DNA of 36,186 bases from positions 1-36,186 of the forward strand of contig JAOPYC010000057.1 in assembly GCA_025964795.1 (NCBI GenBank). Direction: 5' to 3'. A model generated the notes under the pieces. It saw nothing but the letters and a program-made list of their open reading frames with translations, was not told the origin of the DNA and did not search any database. The translations under genes and the position numbers were made by a program. The first letter of the stretch is position 1. The number at the start of each line of letters is the position of its first letter. Shown here one piece after another: positions 1 through 7,812 of this stretch. The stretch is from Marmoricola sp. (GTDB lineage Bacteria; Actinomycetota; Actinomycetes; Propionibacteriales; Nocardioidaceae).

Positions 1-974
1 AGCGCGACCAGCCGACGTGCCCAGGTGAACCGGCGTGGCGGGCGCGGGGCGTAGCGCATCTCCTCGGGGTCGACGTCGTCGAGGCTTGGGGTGGATGCAC
101 CCGTGGCTGTGCCGCCGTCGCGCACCGGGTCGAGCTCGCCGGTGTCGGCCGTGCGGGCGGACCGCCCCGAGCCCAGGCCACGGCGTCGCGGCGCCTCGGC
201 GGCGGCACCCACGAGCAGCGGGCCGGTGACCGCCGAGGCGGAGGTCTCGGCGTCGTCCACGGCGTCGTCCCCGACGAGATCCGCGATGACGACGGTGACG
301 TTGTCGGTGCTGCCGGCGTCCAGCGAGGCGCCGATCAGCGCGACGGCGGCCGAGTCGGGGCTGCCCTCGCCGAGGAGCTGGGCGAGGTCCTCGTCGGAGA
401 GCACCCCGGAGCACCCGTCGGAGCAGAGCAGGAGTCGGTCGCCGACGGCGACCTCGAGGGTGAACACGTCGGGCTCGGGCTCGTGCACGCCGTCCACCGC
501 GCGCAGGATCAGGTTGCGGTGCGGGTGGACGCGGGCCTCGTCCTCGGTGATCCGGCCCTCGTCGATCAGGCTCTGCACGAAGGTGTGGTCGGTGGTCAGC
601 TGGGAGAGCACCCCGTCGCGCAGCAGGTATCCCCGGCTGTCCCCGACGTGCCCGACCCCGATCTGGGTGCCGTCGAACAGGACGGCCGTCACGGTGCTGC
701 TGGTGCCCTCGATCTCCGGCGTCTCGGCGACGAGCGCGGCGATGCGGTCGTGGCTGCGGTGGATGGCGCCGGCGAGCGCGCCGAGGACGTCGTTGCCGGG
801 CGGGGTGTCGAGCTGGCGCAGCACCTCGACGGTGGCGCTGCTGGCGACGTCGCCGCGGGCCGACCCGCCCACGCCGTCGGCGACGACGAGCAGGTGCGGC
901 CCGGCGTACCCCGAGTCCTGGTTGTCGCGCCGGACCCGCCCCACGTCCGAGAGCGCCGAGTAGCGCAGTCTCAT
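1..974 (-). CDS. pstP: PP2C-family Ser/Thr protein phosphatase (PstP-like), 3' end cut by window edge
   Basis: The minus-strand frame opening with ATG at 974 reads as a PP2C metal-dependent phosphatase, open to the left edge (about 324 residues visible). It begins MRLRYSALSDVGRVRRDNQD and carries the metal-binding VADGVGG motif, GHVGDSRGYLL, LLCSDGCSGVLSDEDL and, near the end of the catalytic domain, STDNVTVVI. A Pro/Arg-rich linker follows (around RYAPRPPRRFTWARR), as expected just before the single transmembrane helix of PstP; the extracellular part is off the window. In actinobacteria PstP reverses phosphorylation by PknA/PknB and sits in an operon with FHA proteins, FtsW and PbpA. The two FHA genes directly upstream (19-nt gap to fhaB) support this assignment. 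The usual DGMGG is DGVGG here. Function is by family, with high certainty for PP2C. Confidence 0.93.
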   Translation of the reverse strand, partial: MRLRYSALSDVGRVRRDNQDSGYAGPHLLVVADGVGGSARGDVASSATVEVLRQLDTPPGNDVLGALAGAIHRSHDRIAALVAETPEIEGTSSTVTAVLFDGTQIGVGHVGDSRGYLLRDGVLSQLTTDHTFVQSLIDEGRITEDEARVHPHRNLILRAVDGVHEPEPDVFTLEVAVGDRLLLCSDGCSGVLSDEDLAQLLGEGSPDSAAVALIGASLDAGSTDNVTVVIADLVGDDAVDDAETSASAVTGPLLVGAAAEAPRRRGLGSGRSARTADTGELDPVRDGGTATGASTPSLDDVDPEEMRYAPRPPRRFTWARRLVA

Positions 975-993
975 GAGCGGCTCCGCCTGGGGC

Positions 994-1479
994 TCACTTG
1001 CGCAGCTCCAGGATCGTCTTCCCGATCCGGACCTGGGTGCCGAGCTGGATCGTGGTCGGTTGGGAGATGCGGGTGGTGCCGACGTAGGTGCCGTTCGTGG
1101 AGCCGAGGTCCTCCACGAACCACTGCTCACCGGAGCTGGCGATACGTGCGTGCCGGGTCGACACGTAGTCGTCGTCGAGCCGGATGGCCGCGTCGTTGCC
1201 GCGGCCGATCAGCAGGGGAGCCTCGTCGAGGGAGACGGTCTCACCCTTGTTGCCACCCTCCAGGATCACCACCTGGGTGGGCACGCCCTTGCGCGGCTTG
1301 GCCGGCTTGGCCTTGGCGCGGGCCTTGCGCTCCTGGCGCGACGAGCCGCGGCCCGACGCCTGGCGGGCGACCCGGGCGCCGAACATGTCGGAGCGGATCA
1401 CCGAGATGCAGGAGAGGACGAAGATCCACAGGATCGCCAGGTAGGCGAAACGGATCAGGACCAGGGTCAGCTCGGACAA
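994..1479 (-). CDS. fhaB: FHA-domain membrane protein FhaB (FipA-like)
   Basis: 161 residues. The N-terminus (MSELTLVLIRFAYLAILWIF) is one transmembrane segment. A basic Lys/Arg/Ala-rich linker follows, then a C-terminal FHA phosphothreonine-binding domain with the canonical blocks LIGRGNDAAIRLDD, STRHARI and DLGSTNGTYV. This is the size and layout of actinobacterial FhaB/FipA, a membrane-tethered reader of PknA/PknB phosphorylation involved in cell division and wall synthesis. It lies between fhaA (7-nt gap) and the PP2C phosphatase gene on the same strand, so the three are very probably one transcript. The key FHA residues (GRG, SxxH, GSTNG) are all present. Confidence 0.93.
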   Translation of the reverse strand: MSELTLVLIRFAYLAILWIFVLSCISVIRSDMFGARVARQASGRGSSRQERKARAKAKPAKPRKGVPTQVVILEGGNKGETVSLDEAPLLIGRGNDAAIRLDDDYVSTRHARIASSGEQWFVEDLGSTNGTYVGTTRISQPTTIQLGTQVRIGKTILELRK

Positions 1480-1486
1480 GCTTCAC

Positions 1487-2206
1487 TCACCCTTGTTTGA
1501 GGTGCAGGGACATGGTCGTGTTGCCGATCTTCATCGTTGCACCATCGGCGAGGGTCGCCTTCTCGACGCGCTTGCCGTTCACGAGTACGCCGTTGGTCGA
1601 GCCGAGGTCGTGCACCGTGATCCGCGGCGTCCCGCCGAGGTCCTGCGGTTCCTCGACCCGGATCTCGATGTGCCGGCGGGAGACGCCCGGGTCGTCGATG
1701 CGCAGGTCGGCGTCGTTGCCCCGGCCGATCACGATGCCGGGAGGGGCCAGGGGCAGGTTCTCGCCGTTGATCTCCAACGTGGCCGTGGCCCGGCGTACCT
1801 GCGTGTCGGTGGGGTCCCCACCCACCAGGCTCGAGCTCGACACCGCCTTGCTGAGCACCCGGAACCGTCCGGTGGTCAGCCCGTCGCTGACCTCGAGGTG
1901 GATGCTCACCGGCCCCGTGAAGACGTAGGACTGCTGGGCCGCGTGCTCACGCAGCATCTCGGTCAGCTCGCGGGGGAGCTGCGGCCCGAGGCCCTCGAGG
2001 CGCTCGTGGTCGGCCGCGGAGAGCTCGACGGAGAAGGTGTTGGGCACCAGCCTCCGGTCGCGGCTGAGGATCTGTGCGGAGTTGTCGACCTCGCGGTTCA
2101 GCGCCGCCGCGATCTCGACCGGCTGCACGGCGCTGCGGAAGGTGCGCGCGAAGACACCGGAGATCATCTGCTCCAGCTTGTTCTCGAAGCGCTGCAGTCC
2201 GCTCAT
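1487..2206 (-). CDS. fhaA: FHA-domain protein FhaA (DUF3662 + FHA)
   Basis: 239 residues from ATG 2206, chosen over an upstream in-frame start at 2356 because GGGAGGAGG lies just before it, the protein then begins with the family's MSGLQRFENKLEQMISGVFA, and the upstream start would run through the tRNA gene. Residues 1 to about 110 match the DUF3662 domain (FARTFRSAVQPVEIAAALNRE); the C-terminal ~95 residues are an FHA domain (VIGRGNDADLRIDD, SRRHIEI, DLGSTNGVLVNGKRV). FhaA binds phosphothreonines on MviN and other PknB substrates and links kinase signalling to peptidoglycan synthesis. It is the first gene of the fhaA-fhaB-pstP cluster. A possible -10 box, TACCAT, lies at 2252-2247 on the minus strand, divergent from the tRNA-Leu promoter. 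Confidence 0.94.
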   Translation of the reverse strand: MSGLQRFENKLEQMISGVFARTFRSAVQPVEIAAALNREVDNSAQILSRDRRLVPNTFSVELSAADHERLEGLGPQLPRELTEMLREHAAQQSYVFTGPVSIHLEVSDGLTTGRFRVLSKAVSSSSLVGGDPTDTQVRRATATLEINGENLPLAPPGIVIGRGNDADLRIDDPGVSRRHIEIRVEEPQDLGGTPRITVHDLGSTNGVLVNGKRVEKATLADGATMKIGNTTMSLHLKQG

Positions 2207-2282
2207 GGGGGCCTCCTCCCGCTCGGTCCGGTCCGATGTTCTGGCGATGGTATCGGGCGAGTCGGGGCACACCGGTGCCGGT

Positions 2283-2312
2283 TTGGGCGGCTGAGACGAC
2301 GTGGGATAGCCT
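2283..2312 (+). promoter_or_regulatory. Candidate promoter of tRNA-Leu
   Basis: TTGGGC (2283-2288) and TAGCCT (2307-2312) are separated by 18 nt and end 14 nt before the first base of the tRNA, consistent with a housekeeping sigma promoter and a short 5' leader. Called from pattern only. Confidence 0.5.
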
Positions 2313-2326
2313 GACCCCTGCTTCTG

Positions 2327-2410
2327 GCGCGAGTGGCGGAATAGGCAGACGCGCACGGTTCAGGTCCGTGTGCCCGAAAGGGCGTGGGGGTTCAACTCCC
2401 CCCTCGCGCA
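2327..2410 (+). tRNA. tRNA-Leu(CAG)
   Basis: An 84-nt class II tRNA. The acceptor stem is GCGCGAG (2327-2333) pairing with CTCGCGC (2403-2409), followed by discriminator A; CCA is not encoded. The anticodon arm reads CACGG-TTCAGGT-CCGTG, giving anticodon CAG, which reads CTG Leu codons, abundant in this genome. The long variable arm folds as GCCCGAAAGGGC, and the T arm is GGGGG-TTCAACT-CCCCC. Confidence 0.97.
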
Positions 2411-2427
2411 CGCAGAGCAACGAGATG

Positions 2428-2463
2428 TGGCTGGGCAGTCAGGGTGACCTGACTGCCCAGCCA
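2428..2463 (+). terminator. Hairpin terminator after tRNA-Leu
   Basis: A perfect 16-bp inverted repeat, TGGCTGGGCAGTCAGG and its complement, closes a GTGA (GNRA-type) tetraloop and is followed by TCGCTTTCTCT. It lies 17 nt after the tRNA and 32 nt from the convergent end of the patatin-like gene, so it probably serves both directions. Confidence 0.8.
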
Positions 2464-2495
2464 TCGCTTTCTCTGCCCGATGTGGCCAGACGCGC

Positions 2496-5400
2496 TCAGA
2501 ACAACGCAACCTCGATGGCCGCCGCATCAGACGTCGGATCGATGAGATCGCTGACCGTTGCGTGGCCGAGTGCTCGGTAGGCCTCGAAGTCGAACTCGCT
2601 GTAGAGCTGGTTGTTGGTGCTGGTCCGGGGGAAGTCGGGATTGTCGTCGGCGTAGGTCTGGATGTCCCACGTCACATCGCCCACCATGACCGCCTTGCAC
2701 AGGAAGATCTGCCCTTCCTGGTCGGTGTCCGAGAACTTGTAGCTCCCCACGCACCATGCCGCGCGAGCAGGCTTCACCTTGCTGATCCGTCGCATGTTGC
2801 GCGGGTCCAGGCGTACGTCGCAGTCAAGGTCCATCCGAGCCGTGGCGATGGTTCGCCCGAGTGTCCGAAAGCTGTCCTCCTTGTCGTTCGAGGCGTCCAG
2901 CAGGATGATCCGATCCGGGCGTCGCCGCAGCGCCTCGATCAGCCCGAGGTTGTCGTAGTGACCGCCATCGGTGACGTAGAGGAAGCGGTCGTAGATCGAC
3001 GCCTTGCCGACCGCCTCCTTGGCCAGGCGCGCGAGACCTGGCTTCTTGAACACCGCGCGCGCCCCCTCGACGTACTTCCAGCCGCGGGTGCCTCGTTCGG
3101 GGAACGAGTCCACCGTCTTCTCAACCTGCGCCTCGGCGTGCTCGAGCTGCTCCTGGGCCCTTCTCACCTCTGCCAGCAGCTGCTCGAGCATGTTCCTCGC
3201 CTCGAGGGTCCCAGCGCCTGTCGCGGCTCCTCCGAGCTCTGCCCGGAGCCTGGCCACCGCCTTCGCGGCCGCATCGGCCGACCTCCGACGGGCCGCGACC
3301 TCGTGGCTGAGACGGGCCAGGCCCTCGTACCGTTCCCACTCCTCGTCGTCGAGCTTCGGATGCTCGGGTCGCTCCGACGCCGTACCCCTCAAGCGGTCCA
3401 GGGTCCTCGCGGCCTCCTCCCACCGGCCGAGGCGTCGGAGCCGCTTGAACAGCCCCACCTCGTCGACCCACAGCGGGTTGGGGAGCCAGACCCCGAGGCG
3501 TGCGTTGGCCAGGGCCAGCACCGCGCGATAGGGGCCCAGGCGCACGTTCTCCCGTCCGGCCAGTGGCGAGAACGCGGCAGCGCTCATGGCCAGCGCCGCC
3601 GGCACCGTGGCGTCGTGGTACCACGGGTCGGCAGCGAACTCGTAGGTGGCGCTCTCACGCCGTCCCGCGCCGGGCGGCAACAGGCGATCGGTCAACCCGA
3701 TCGCCGTGTGGTCGAAGACGAAGGGCACGCAACCGCGCTTGCTGGGCACGATCTCCTCGTCGCTCACGTTGGCGACGGCACAGGCGATCAGCTCCGGTCC
3801 TCCGTCCAGTGGGTCCGACTCCGAGAACCGGAGCGGGCGGCGGTACGGGATGGGTTCCACCCTCGCGCCCACCTTGCGCACGAGGAAGGCGCCCGAGATC
3901 CGCTCGCGGAAGAAGTGGTGCAGCGACGTCCGGTTGGCGTCGGTGCCCAGCTTCGCGAACACCAACAGGCCACCGAACCAATAGGCGAGCTCCCAGTGCG
4001 TCAGCAACGTGGGATCGGCGACCAGGGCAGCCACCCATCGGAGCAGCACGATGACCAGAACCAGCACCACGGCGATGAGCGCCACCCATGGCACGAGTGG
4101 GTCCTTGACCTTCTTCCAGATGGTCGCCCAGACCTTGCCGAGACCGGAGTCGCCGGTCGCCGACTCCTTGCCCGCGCTCTTGACGCTACCCAGCACCGCC
4201 AGGATCGCGCTGACGATCGCGCCGATCGTCGCTCCGGAGACCTTGGCCGCCGAGCTCGAGGCCACCTGGCTCTTGGTCGTCGACAGCCCGAGGGCCCGGA
4301 CCAGGTCGGCCCACACCGAGCTGTTGCCGGCAGCGAAGGAGTCCAGGGACTGCAGCAACCACGGCACCCCCAGCAGCAGGATCGCGGCGGCGCCCCCACC
4401 TACGATCAGCACCGAAGTCGCGCGTTCGGCTGTTCCACGCGTCCGAGCCGAGGGGATCCACCATCGTTCGACGACCTTGCGTGCCACGAACAGTCCCACC
4501 CCCGCCGCGGGAAGCCACCACACGTCCTCGACCGGAGACCAGTCCTGGCCGAAGCTGCCGTGGGGCAGCCGCCCGGACGCGACGAAGAGCCATCCCAGGA
4601 CCCAGGCCAGCCCCCCGAGCAACGCGGCCAGGAGAAGCAGGTTGACCGCGATCCCGAAGGCCAGGGAGAGCACCGCCTGCAGCGCCACCTTCACCGAACC
4701 GAGCACGTACCGCGTGTGCCGACGCACCCAGCCGGTCTCCGGACTCGGGAGTCCGTACGGCGAGGCGCCGCCGGATCCCACCCGGCCTGGCCACTCCGCA
4801 CTCGTGTCGTCGGTGTCGCCCGGGTTCCACCGAGCCACGTGGTAGGCCGCGCCCATGTAGCCCCCACCACTCACTCCGAGAACGGCTCGTGCCGAGGCGT
4901 AGATGCCGGCGTCAGCCAGTGCCTCCAGTCCACCCAGGCTGAAGGCCGCGGACCGGATGCCGCCGCCGGAGCAGCAGATGACGTCTCCACCGGTTTCGCG
5001 CGAGCCGGCGTCCGATGGGTCGGTATAACGGTCGTGGGCCCCCCGGAGGCCGAGGACGAAGGTCACGCCGAGCAGGATCAGGCCGCCGAACACCAGCACG
5101 TGGACGGCCGCGCTGAACGTGGCGACGCCGAGGTCGACACCGAGTCCGGCGTTCCACGACAGGGTCAGGGAATCCCGGGACACCAGCCGTTGGTCGACCA
5201 GACGCCACAGCTTCCAGTCCTCCCACAGGTCCATCGCCGCGCCCGCGAAGACGACACCGACCAGGACGGCGTTGAGCCGGAGCAGCCAGCCCGCAGGACG
5301 CAGGGACCGCAGCAGACCGAAGGACCGGTAGGCGAGCAGGAGGTAGGCGAAGATCATGGCGGCGTCCACCATCAGCGACAGCCGGCCGGGCACGACCGCC

Positions 5401-5600
5401 CCGAAGGTGGCGGCGTGGGTGCTCTCCCAGCGGCCGGTCGCCACCTGACGCATCGGCCATTGAGCCGCGAACAGGATGAGCACCATTCCAAGCGTCTGCA
5501 ACGCCTCGGTTCGTCGACCCCGCTGGACTGCTCGGAAACCGTCCAGCCCGTACTCGGCGTTCGGGCCTGACTCTCTGCTCACGTACCCGGATGTGTCCAC
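2496..5600 (-). CDS. Large patatin-like phospholipase-family membrane protein
   Basis: 1034 residues from GTG 5600, chosen because AGGGGA lies 6 nt upstream; a TTG at 5618 would add six residues. The first ~190 residues hold about four transmembrane helices. Patatin motifs follow: an oxyanion loop (CSGGGIRSAAFSLGG, about 210) and the nucleophile elbow GVSGGG with Ser near 244. A long insert then carries at least five more hydrophobic segments (about 300-550), a soluble part and a charged, Ala-rich coiled-coil-like stretch (about 750-830). Only then comes the second catalytic motif, TDGGHYDNLGL with Asp near 878. The Ser-Asp dyad predicts acyl-ester hydrolysis, probably of membrane lipid. The C-terminal FDFEAYRALG stretch resembles other large bacterial patatin-like proteins. 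It stands alone, convergent to tRNA-Leu. By eye its GC is somewhat below its neighbours, so it may be acquired. Substrate and role unknown. Confidence 0.82.
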   Translation of the reverse strand: MDTSGYVSRESGPNAEYGLDGFRAVQRGRRTEALQTLGMVLILFAAQWPMRQVATGRWESTHAATFGAVVPGRLSLMVDAAMIFAYLLLAYRSFGLLRSLRPAGWLLRLNAVLVGVVFAGAAMDLWEDWKLWRLVDQRLVSRDSLTLSWNAGLGVDLGVATFSAAVHVLVFGGLILLGVTFVLGLRGAHDRYTDPSDAGSRETGGDVICCSGGGIRSAAFSLGGLEALADAGIYASARAVLGVSGGGYMGAAYHVARWNPGDTDDTSAEWPGRVGSGGASPYGLPSPETGWVRRHTRYVLGSVKVALQAVLSLAFGIAVNLLLLAALLGGLAWVLGWLFVASGRLPHGSFGQDWSPVEDVWWLPAAGVGLFVARKVVERWWIPSARTRGTAERATSVLIVGGGAAAILLLGVPWLLQSLDSFAAGNSSVWADLVRALGLSTTKSQVASSSAAKVSGATIGAIVSAILAVLGSVKSAGKESATGDSGLGKVWATIWKKVKDPLVPWVALIAVVLVLVIVLLRWVAALVADPTLLTHWELAYWFGGLLVFAKLGTDANRTSLHHFFRERISGAFLVRKVGARVEPIPYRRPLRFSESDPLDGGPELIACAVANVSDEEIVPSKRGCVPFVFDHTAIGLTDRLLPPGAGRRESATYEFAADPWYHDATVPAALAMSAAAFSPLAGRENVRLGPYRAVLALANARLGVWLPNPLWVDEVGLFKRLRRLGRWEEAARTLDRLRGTASERPEHPKLDDEEWERYEGLARLSHEVAARRRSADAAAKAVARLRAELGGAATGAGTLEARNMLEQLLAEVRRAQEQLEHAEAQVEKTVDSFPERGTRGWKYVEGARAVFKKPGLARLAKEAVGKASIYDRFLYVTDGGHYDNLGLIEALRRRPDRIILLDASNDKEDSFRTLGRTIATARMDLDCDVRLDPRNMRRISKVKPARAAWCVGSYKFSDTDQEGQIFLCKAVMVGDVTWDIQTYADDNPDFPRTSTNNQLYSEFDFEAYRALGHATVSDLIDPTSDAAAIEVALF

Positions 5601-5763
5601 GGCGCGTCCCCTCGACAAACCAACACGCTAGTGCGCCGATCAGTCCGATATCTCTAGACCAGATGAGCTATTGACGAATGCGTGGCGACGGGTGCGACGC
5701 GATCGTGCTTCATCATCGTCTGGCCGAGGCGTGAGCCACCCCGCCCTGGGGTACGACGCGCCC

Positions 5764-6267
5764 ATGGCAGACATCATCGAGCTGATCTACGAGGACCACG
5801 ACTGGTTCCGCCGCCGCTTCTTCCTCCTCGACGACGCGAAGTCGAAGGAGGAGCTGACGGCGATCTGGGAGCCGTTGGCGACGCGTCTCGACACGCACGC
5901 GCAGGCCGAGGAGGAGGTCTTCTACCCGGTGCTGCTCAAGGTCGGTGACTCCGGCGACCCGGAGGACGAGACCGACGACGCCATCAACGACCACAACTCG
6001 ATCCGGGACGCCGTACGCAAGGCGCGTGAGCTCGAGGTCGGCAGCGACGAGTGGTTCGAGGCGGTCGGCGAGGCACGCACCGAGAACGGCGAGCACCTGG
6101 ACGAGGAGGAGCGGGAGGCGATCCCCGACTTCATCAAGAGCTCCACGCTCGAGCAGCGCCACGAGCTGGCCATGCGATGGCTGCAGTTCTACGCCGCCCA
6201 CCCGGCCGGCCGGGGCGTCGACGACAGCGACAAGGACGCCACGGCGTACATCGAGGAGAACAGCTGA
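5764..6267 (+). CDS. Hemerythrin-like (HHE) domain protein
   Basis: 167 residues from ATG 5764, where the domain begins at once (MADIIELIYEDHDWFRRRFF); an in-frame upstream start at 5671 would only add an unconserved Arg-rich stretch. Candidate di-iron ligands are His12 (EDHDW), His45 and Glu49 (HAQAEEEVFYP), His77 (NDHNSIRD), and His111 with Glu115 (GEHLDEEE), the set expected of a hemerythrin four-helix bundle. Such cytoplasmic proteins bind O2 or react with peroxide or NO; the actual ligand is unknown. The acidic C-terminus (DDSDKDATAYIEENS) is unremarkable. A -10-like TACGAC sits 6 nt before the ATG and there is no clear Shine-Dalgarno, so the gene may be leaderless. It stands alone, divergent from the patatin-like gene across 163 nt in which I see no further gene. 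Confidence 0.9.
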   Translation: MADIIELIYEDHDWFRRRFFLLDDAKSKEELTAIWEPLATRLDTHAQAEEEVFYPVLLKVGDSGDPEDETDDAINDHNSIRDAVRKARELEVGSDEWFEAVGEARTENGEHLDEEEREAIPDFIKSSTLEQRHELAMRWLQFYAAHPAGRGVDDSDKDATAYIEENS

Positions 6268-6276
6268 CCGCCAGCC

Positions 6277-6861
6277 TCAGCTGACCTCGCCCGGCTCGTG
6301 CAGGTGGGCCCGCTCGCCGTCGTGGTCGAGCATCACCAGCACCTCCACGGGTCCGCCGTGCGCGTAGATCGCGTGCGGGATCATCGTGGAGAACTCCGCC
6401 GCCTCACCCGTCTCGACCAGCACCGTGCGCTCGGCCAGCTGCACGTGGGCGGTGCCCGACAGCACCGTCAACCAGTCGCGGCCGGGGTGCACGGGCAGCT
6501 CGACCGGGTCCTGCGGTGCCTCGCGCGTGATCCGCATCTTCGCGACGGTGACGCCGTGGGGTGCTCGCTCGCTGAGCATCCAGGTCGTCACGCCGCGAGC
6601 CTCGTCGCGGATCGGCTTGATCACCACGTCGGCGTCCTGGGCGCTCTCCACCAACGCGTCCAGGCTGGTCCCCAGCGCCCGCGCGATCAGGGTCAGCTGG
6701 TCCAGCGCGATCCGCCGGTGGCCGGTCTCGATCCGGCTGAGCGAGGACGGGCTCAGGTGGCAGCGCGCCGCCAGGGCGTCCAAGGACCAGCCCCGCGCGA
6801 GGCGGAGCCCCTTGATCCGCAGTCGGACGAGGGTGTCCAGGTCGACCGGATCTTGCGCCAT
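6277..6861 (-). CDS. XRE-family regulator with C-terminal cupin domain
   Basis: 194 residues from ATG 6861 (MAQDPVDLDTLVRLRIKGLR). Residues about 12-65 form an XRE helix-turn-helix (RGWSLDALAARCHLSPSSLSRIETGHRRI, quoted in parts: recognition helix around SPSSLSRIE). Residues about 110-185 form a cupin ligand-binding barrel with HPGRDWLTVLSG and PHAIYAHGG. This architecture is typical of repressors that sense a small molecule. The start is chosen because the HTH follows directly, a -10 box TACCAT lies 7 nt upstream, and a perfect palindrome is centred on the ATG, which suggests autorepression of a leaderless mRNA. It is divergent from the methyltransferase gene at 6909 with only 47 nt between them, so it may control both. 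Its 3' end lies 9 nt from the convergent hemerythrin gene. The effector is unknown. Confidence 0.9.
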   Translation of the reverse strand: MAQDPVDLDTLVRLRIKGLRLARGWSLDALAARCHLSPSSLSRIETGHRRIALDQLTLIARALGTSLDALVESAQDADVVIKPIRDEARGVTTWMLSERAPHGVTVAKMRITREAPQDPVELPVHPGRDWLTVLSGTAHVQLAERTVLVETGEAAEFSTMIPHAIYAHGGPVEVLVMLDHDGERAHLHEPGEVS

Positions 6862-6869
6862 GCGCAAGA
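6851..6869. promoter_or_regulatory. Palindromic candidate operator over the XRE-cupin start codon
   Basis: TCTTGCGCCATGCGCAAGA: perfect 8-bp arms around CAT, which on the minus strand is the regulator's own ATG. It lies directly downstream of the regulator's -10 box (TACCAT, 6874-6869) and about 40-58 nt upstream of the divergent methyltransferase start. The placement fits autorepression and possibly control of the neighbour. Confidence 0.6.
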
Positions 6870-6908
6870 TGGTATGCCTCGACCGCACGGCGCGCCTACG
6901 GTGGTGGC

Positions 6909-7802
6909 ATGTCGGACCACACGCACCACCCGGGCCACGCCCACGGACCCCACGGGCACCAGGGACACGACGCGCCCTGCGACCCGACCGACCAGACCCA
7001 GTCATTCGCCGAGCTGCTCGACCTGGACGGTGTCGTGCTCGGCGACCACCTCGCCGAGCTGACGGCGTGGGTACGCCGGGTCAGCGACGACCAGCCCCGT
7101 CGCCGGATCCTCGACCTGGGCGCCGGCACCGGCAACGGGACCATCGCCCTGGCCCAGCGCTTCGGCGGCGCCGAGGTGATCGCCGTGGACCAGTCCGAGG
7201 TGATGCTGCACCGCATCCGGACCAAGGCCCTCGACCTGGGGCTGGCGGCCCGGGTGCGCACCGTGCGCGCCGACCTGGCCACCGGGTTGCCCGACGTCGA
7301 CCCCGTCGACCTGGTGTGGGCCTCGATGATGCTGCACGAGGTGCCCGACGCCGACCGGCTGCTGGCGGAGGTGGCAGGTGTCCTGCGGCCCGGGGGCTTG
7401 TTCGTGCTCGTGGAGATGGACGCGCCGCTGCGCTACCTGCCCGACGACCTCGGCCTCGGCCGGCCCGGGCTCCAGGCCCGCAGCCACGCGGCGATCAGTG
7501 GGGACCACGGGCCCGCGACGCCGCACGGCCACGACTGGACCGGACGCCTGGCGGAGGCCGGGTTCGGCGTTGTCGCCGAGCGCACCTTCGACCTGCACGT
7601 GCCCCCGCCGCCCTCCAGCGCCACCGGGCGCTACGCGCACGGGTGGTTCCGCCGGGTCCGCAGCGCAGTGGACGGCCGGCTGGACGCCGACGACCTGGCC
7701 ACGCTGGACACGCTGCTCGGCGACGGCCCCGAGGGTCTGCAGCAGCGCGAGGACCTCGTGGTGCACGGCTCGCGGACCGCCTGGGTGGTCCGCGCGGTCT
7801 GA
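6909..7802 (+). CDS. Class I SAM-dependent methyltransferase with His-rich N-terminus
   Basis: 297 residues. The Rossmann SAM-binding motif DLGAGTGNG is at residues 69-77, followed by an acidic strand end (VIAVDQSEVML), motif II-like VRADLATGLPD and the post-motif VLRPGGLFVLVEMD, all standard for class I methyltransferases. The first 25 residues are exceptional, with nine His and one Cys (HTHHPGHAHGPHGHQGHDAPC), suggesting metal binding. A -10 box TACGGT (6897-6902) lies 6 nt before the ATG and no Shine-Dalgarno is visible, so the mRNA is probably leaderless. It is divergent from the XRE-cupin regulator and likely under its control. The methyl acceptor cannot be read from the sequence. The SAM-binding fold is secure; the substrate is unknown. 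Confidence 0.88.
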   Translation: MSDHTHHPGHAHGPHGHQGHDAPCDPTDQTQSFAELLDLDGVVLGDHLAELTAWVRRVSDDQPRRRILDLGAGTGNGTIALAQRFGGAEVIAVDQSEVMLHRIRTKALDLGLAARVRTVRADLATGLPDVDPVDLVWASMMLHEVPDADRLLAEVAGVLRPGGLFVLVEMDAPLRYLPDDLGLGRPGLQARSHAAISGDHGPATPHGHDWTGRLAEAGFGVVAERTFDLHVPPPPSSATGRYAHGWFRRVRSAVDGRLDADDLATLDTLLGDGPEGLQQREDLVVHGSRTAWVVRAV

Positions 7803-7812
7803 CCTGGCCGGT

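Noticed and set aside
2562-5570. 1002-codon open frame opposite the patatin-like gene
   Set aside because: It is the antisense frame kept open by high GC; its product is low-complexity (Arg, Gly, His, Gln) and lacks any domain, while the minus strand has clear patatin motifs.
2496-5600. Patatin-like gene as a CBASS effector
   Set aside because: There is no cyclic nucleotide synthase, E1/E2 or HORMA/TRIP13-type gene nearby, and the protein is far larger and more hydrophobic than CapV-type effectors.
2327-5763. Genomic island integrated at tRNA-Leu with att repeats
   Set aside because: I found no copy of the tRNA 3' end on the far side of the patatin-like gene and no integrase; only position and slightly lower GC suggest acquisition.
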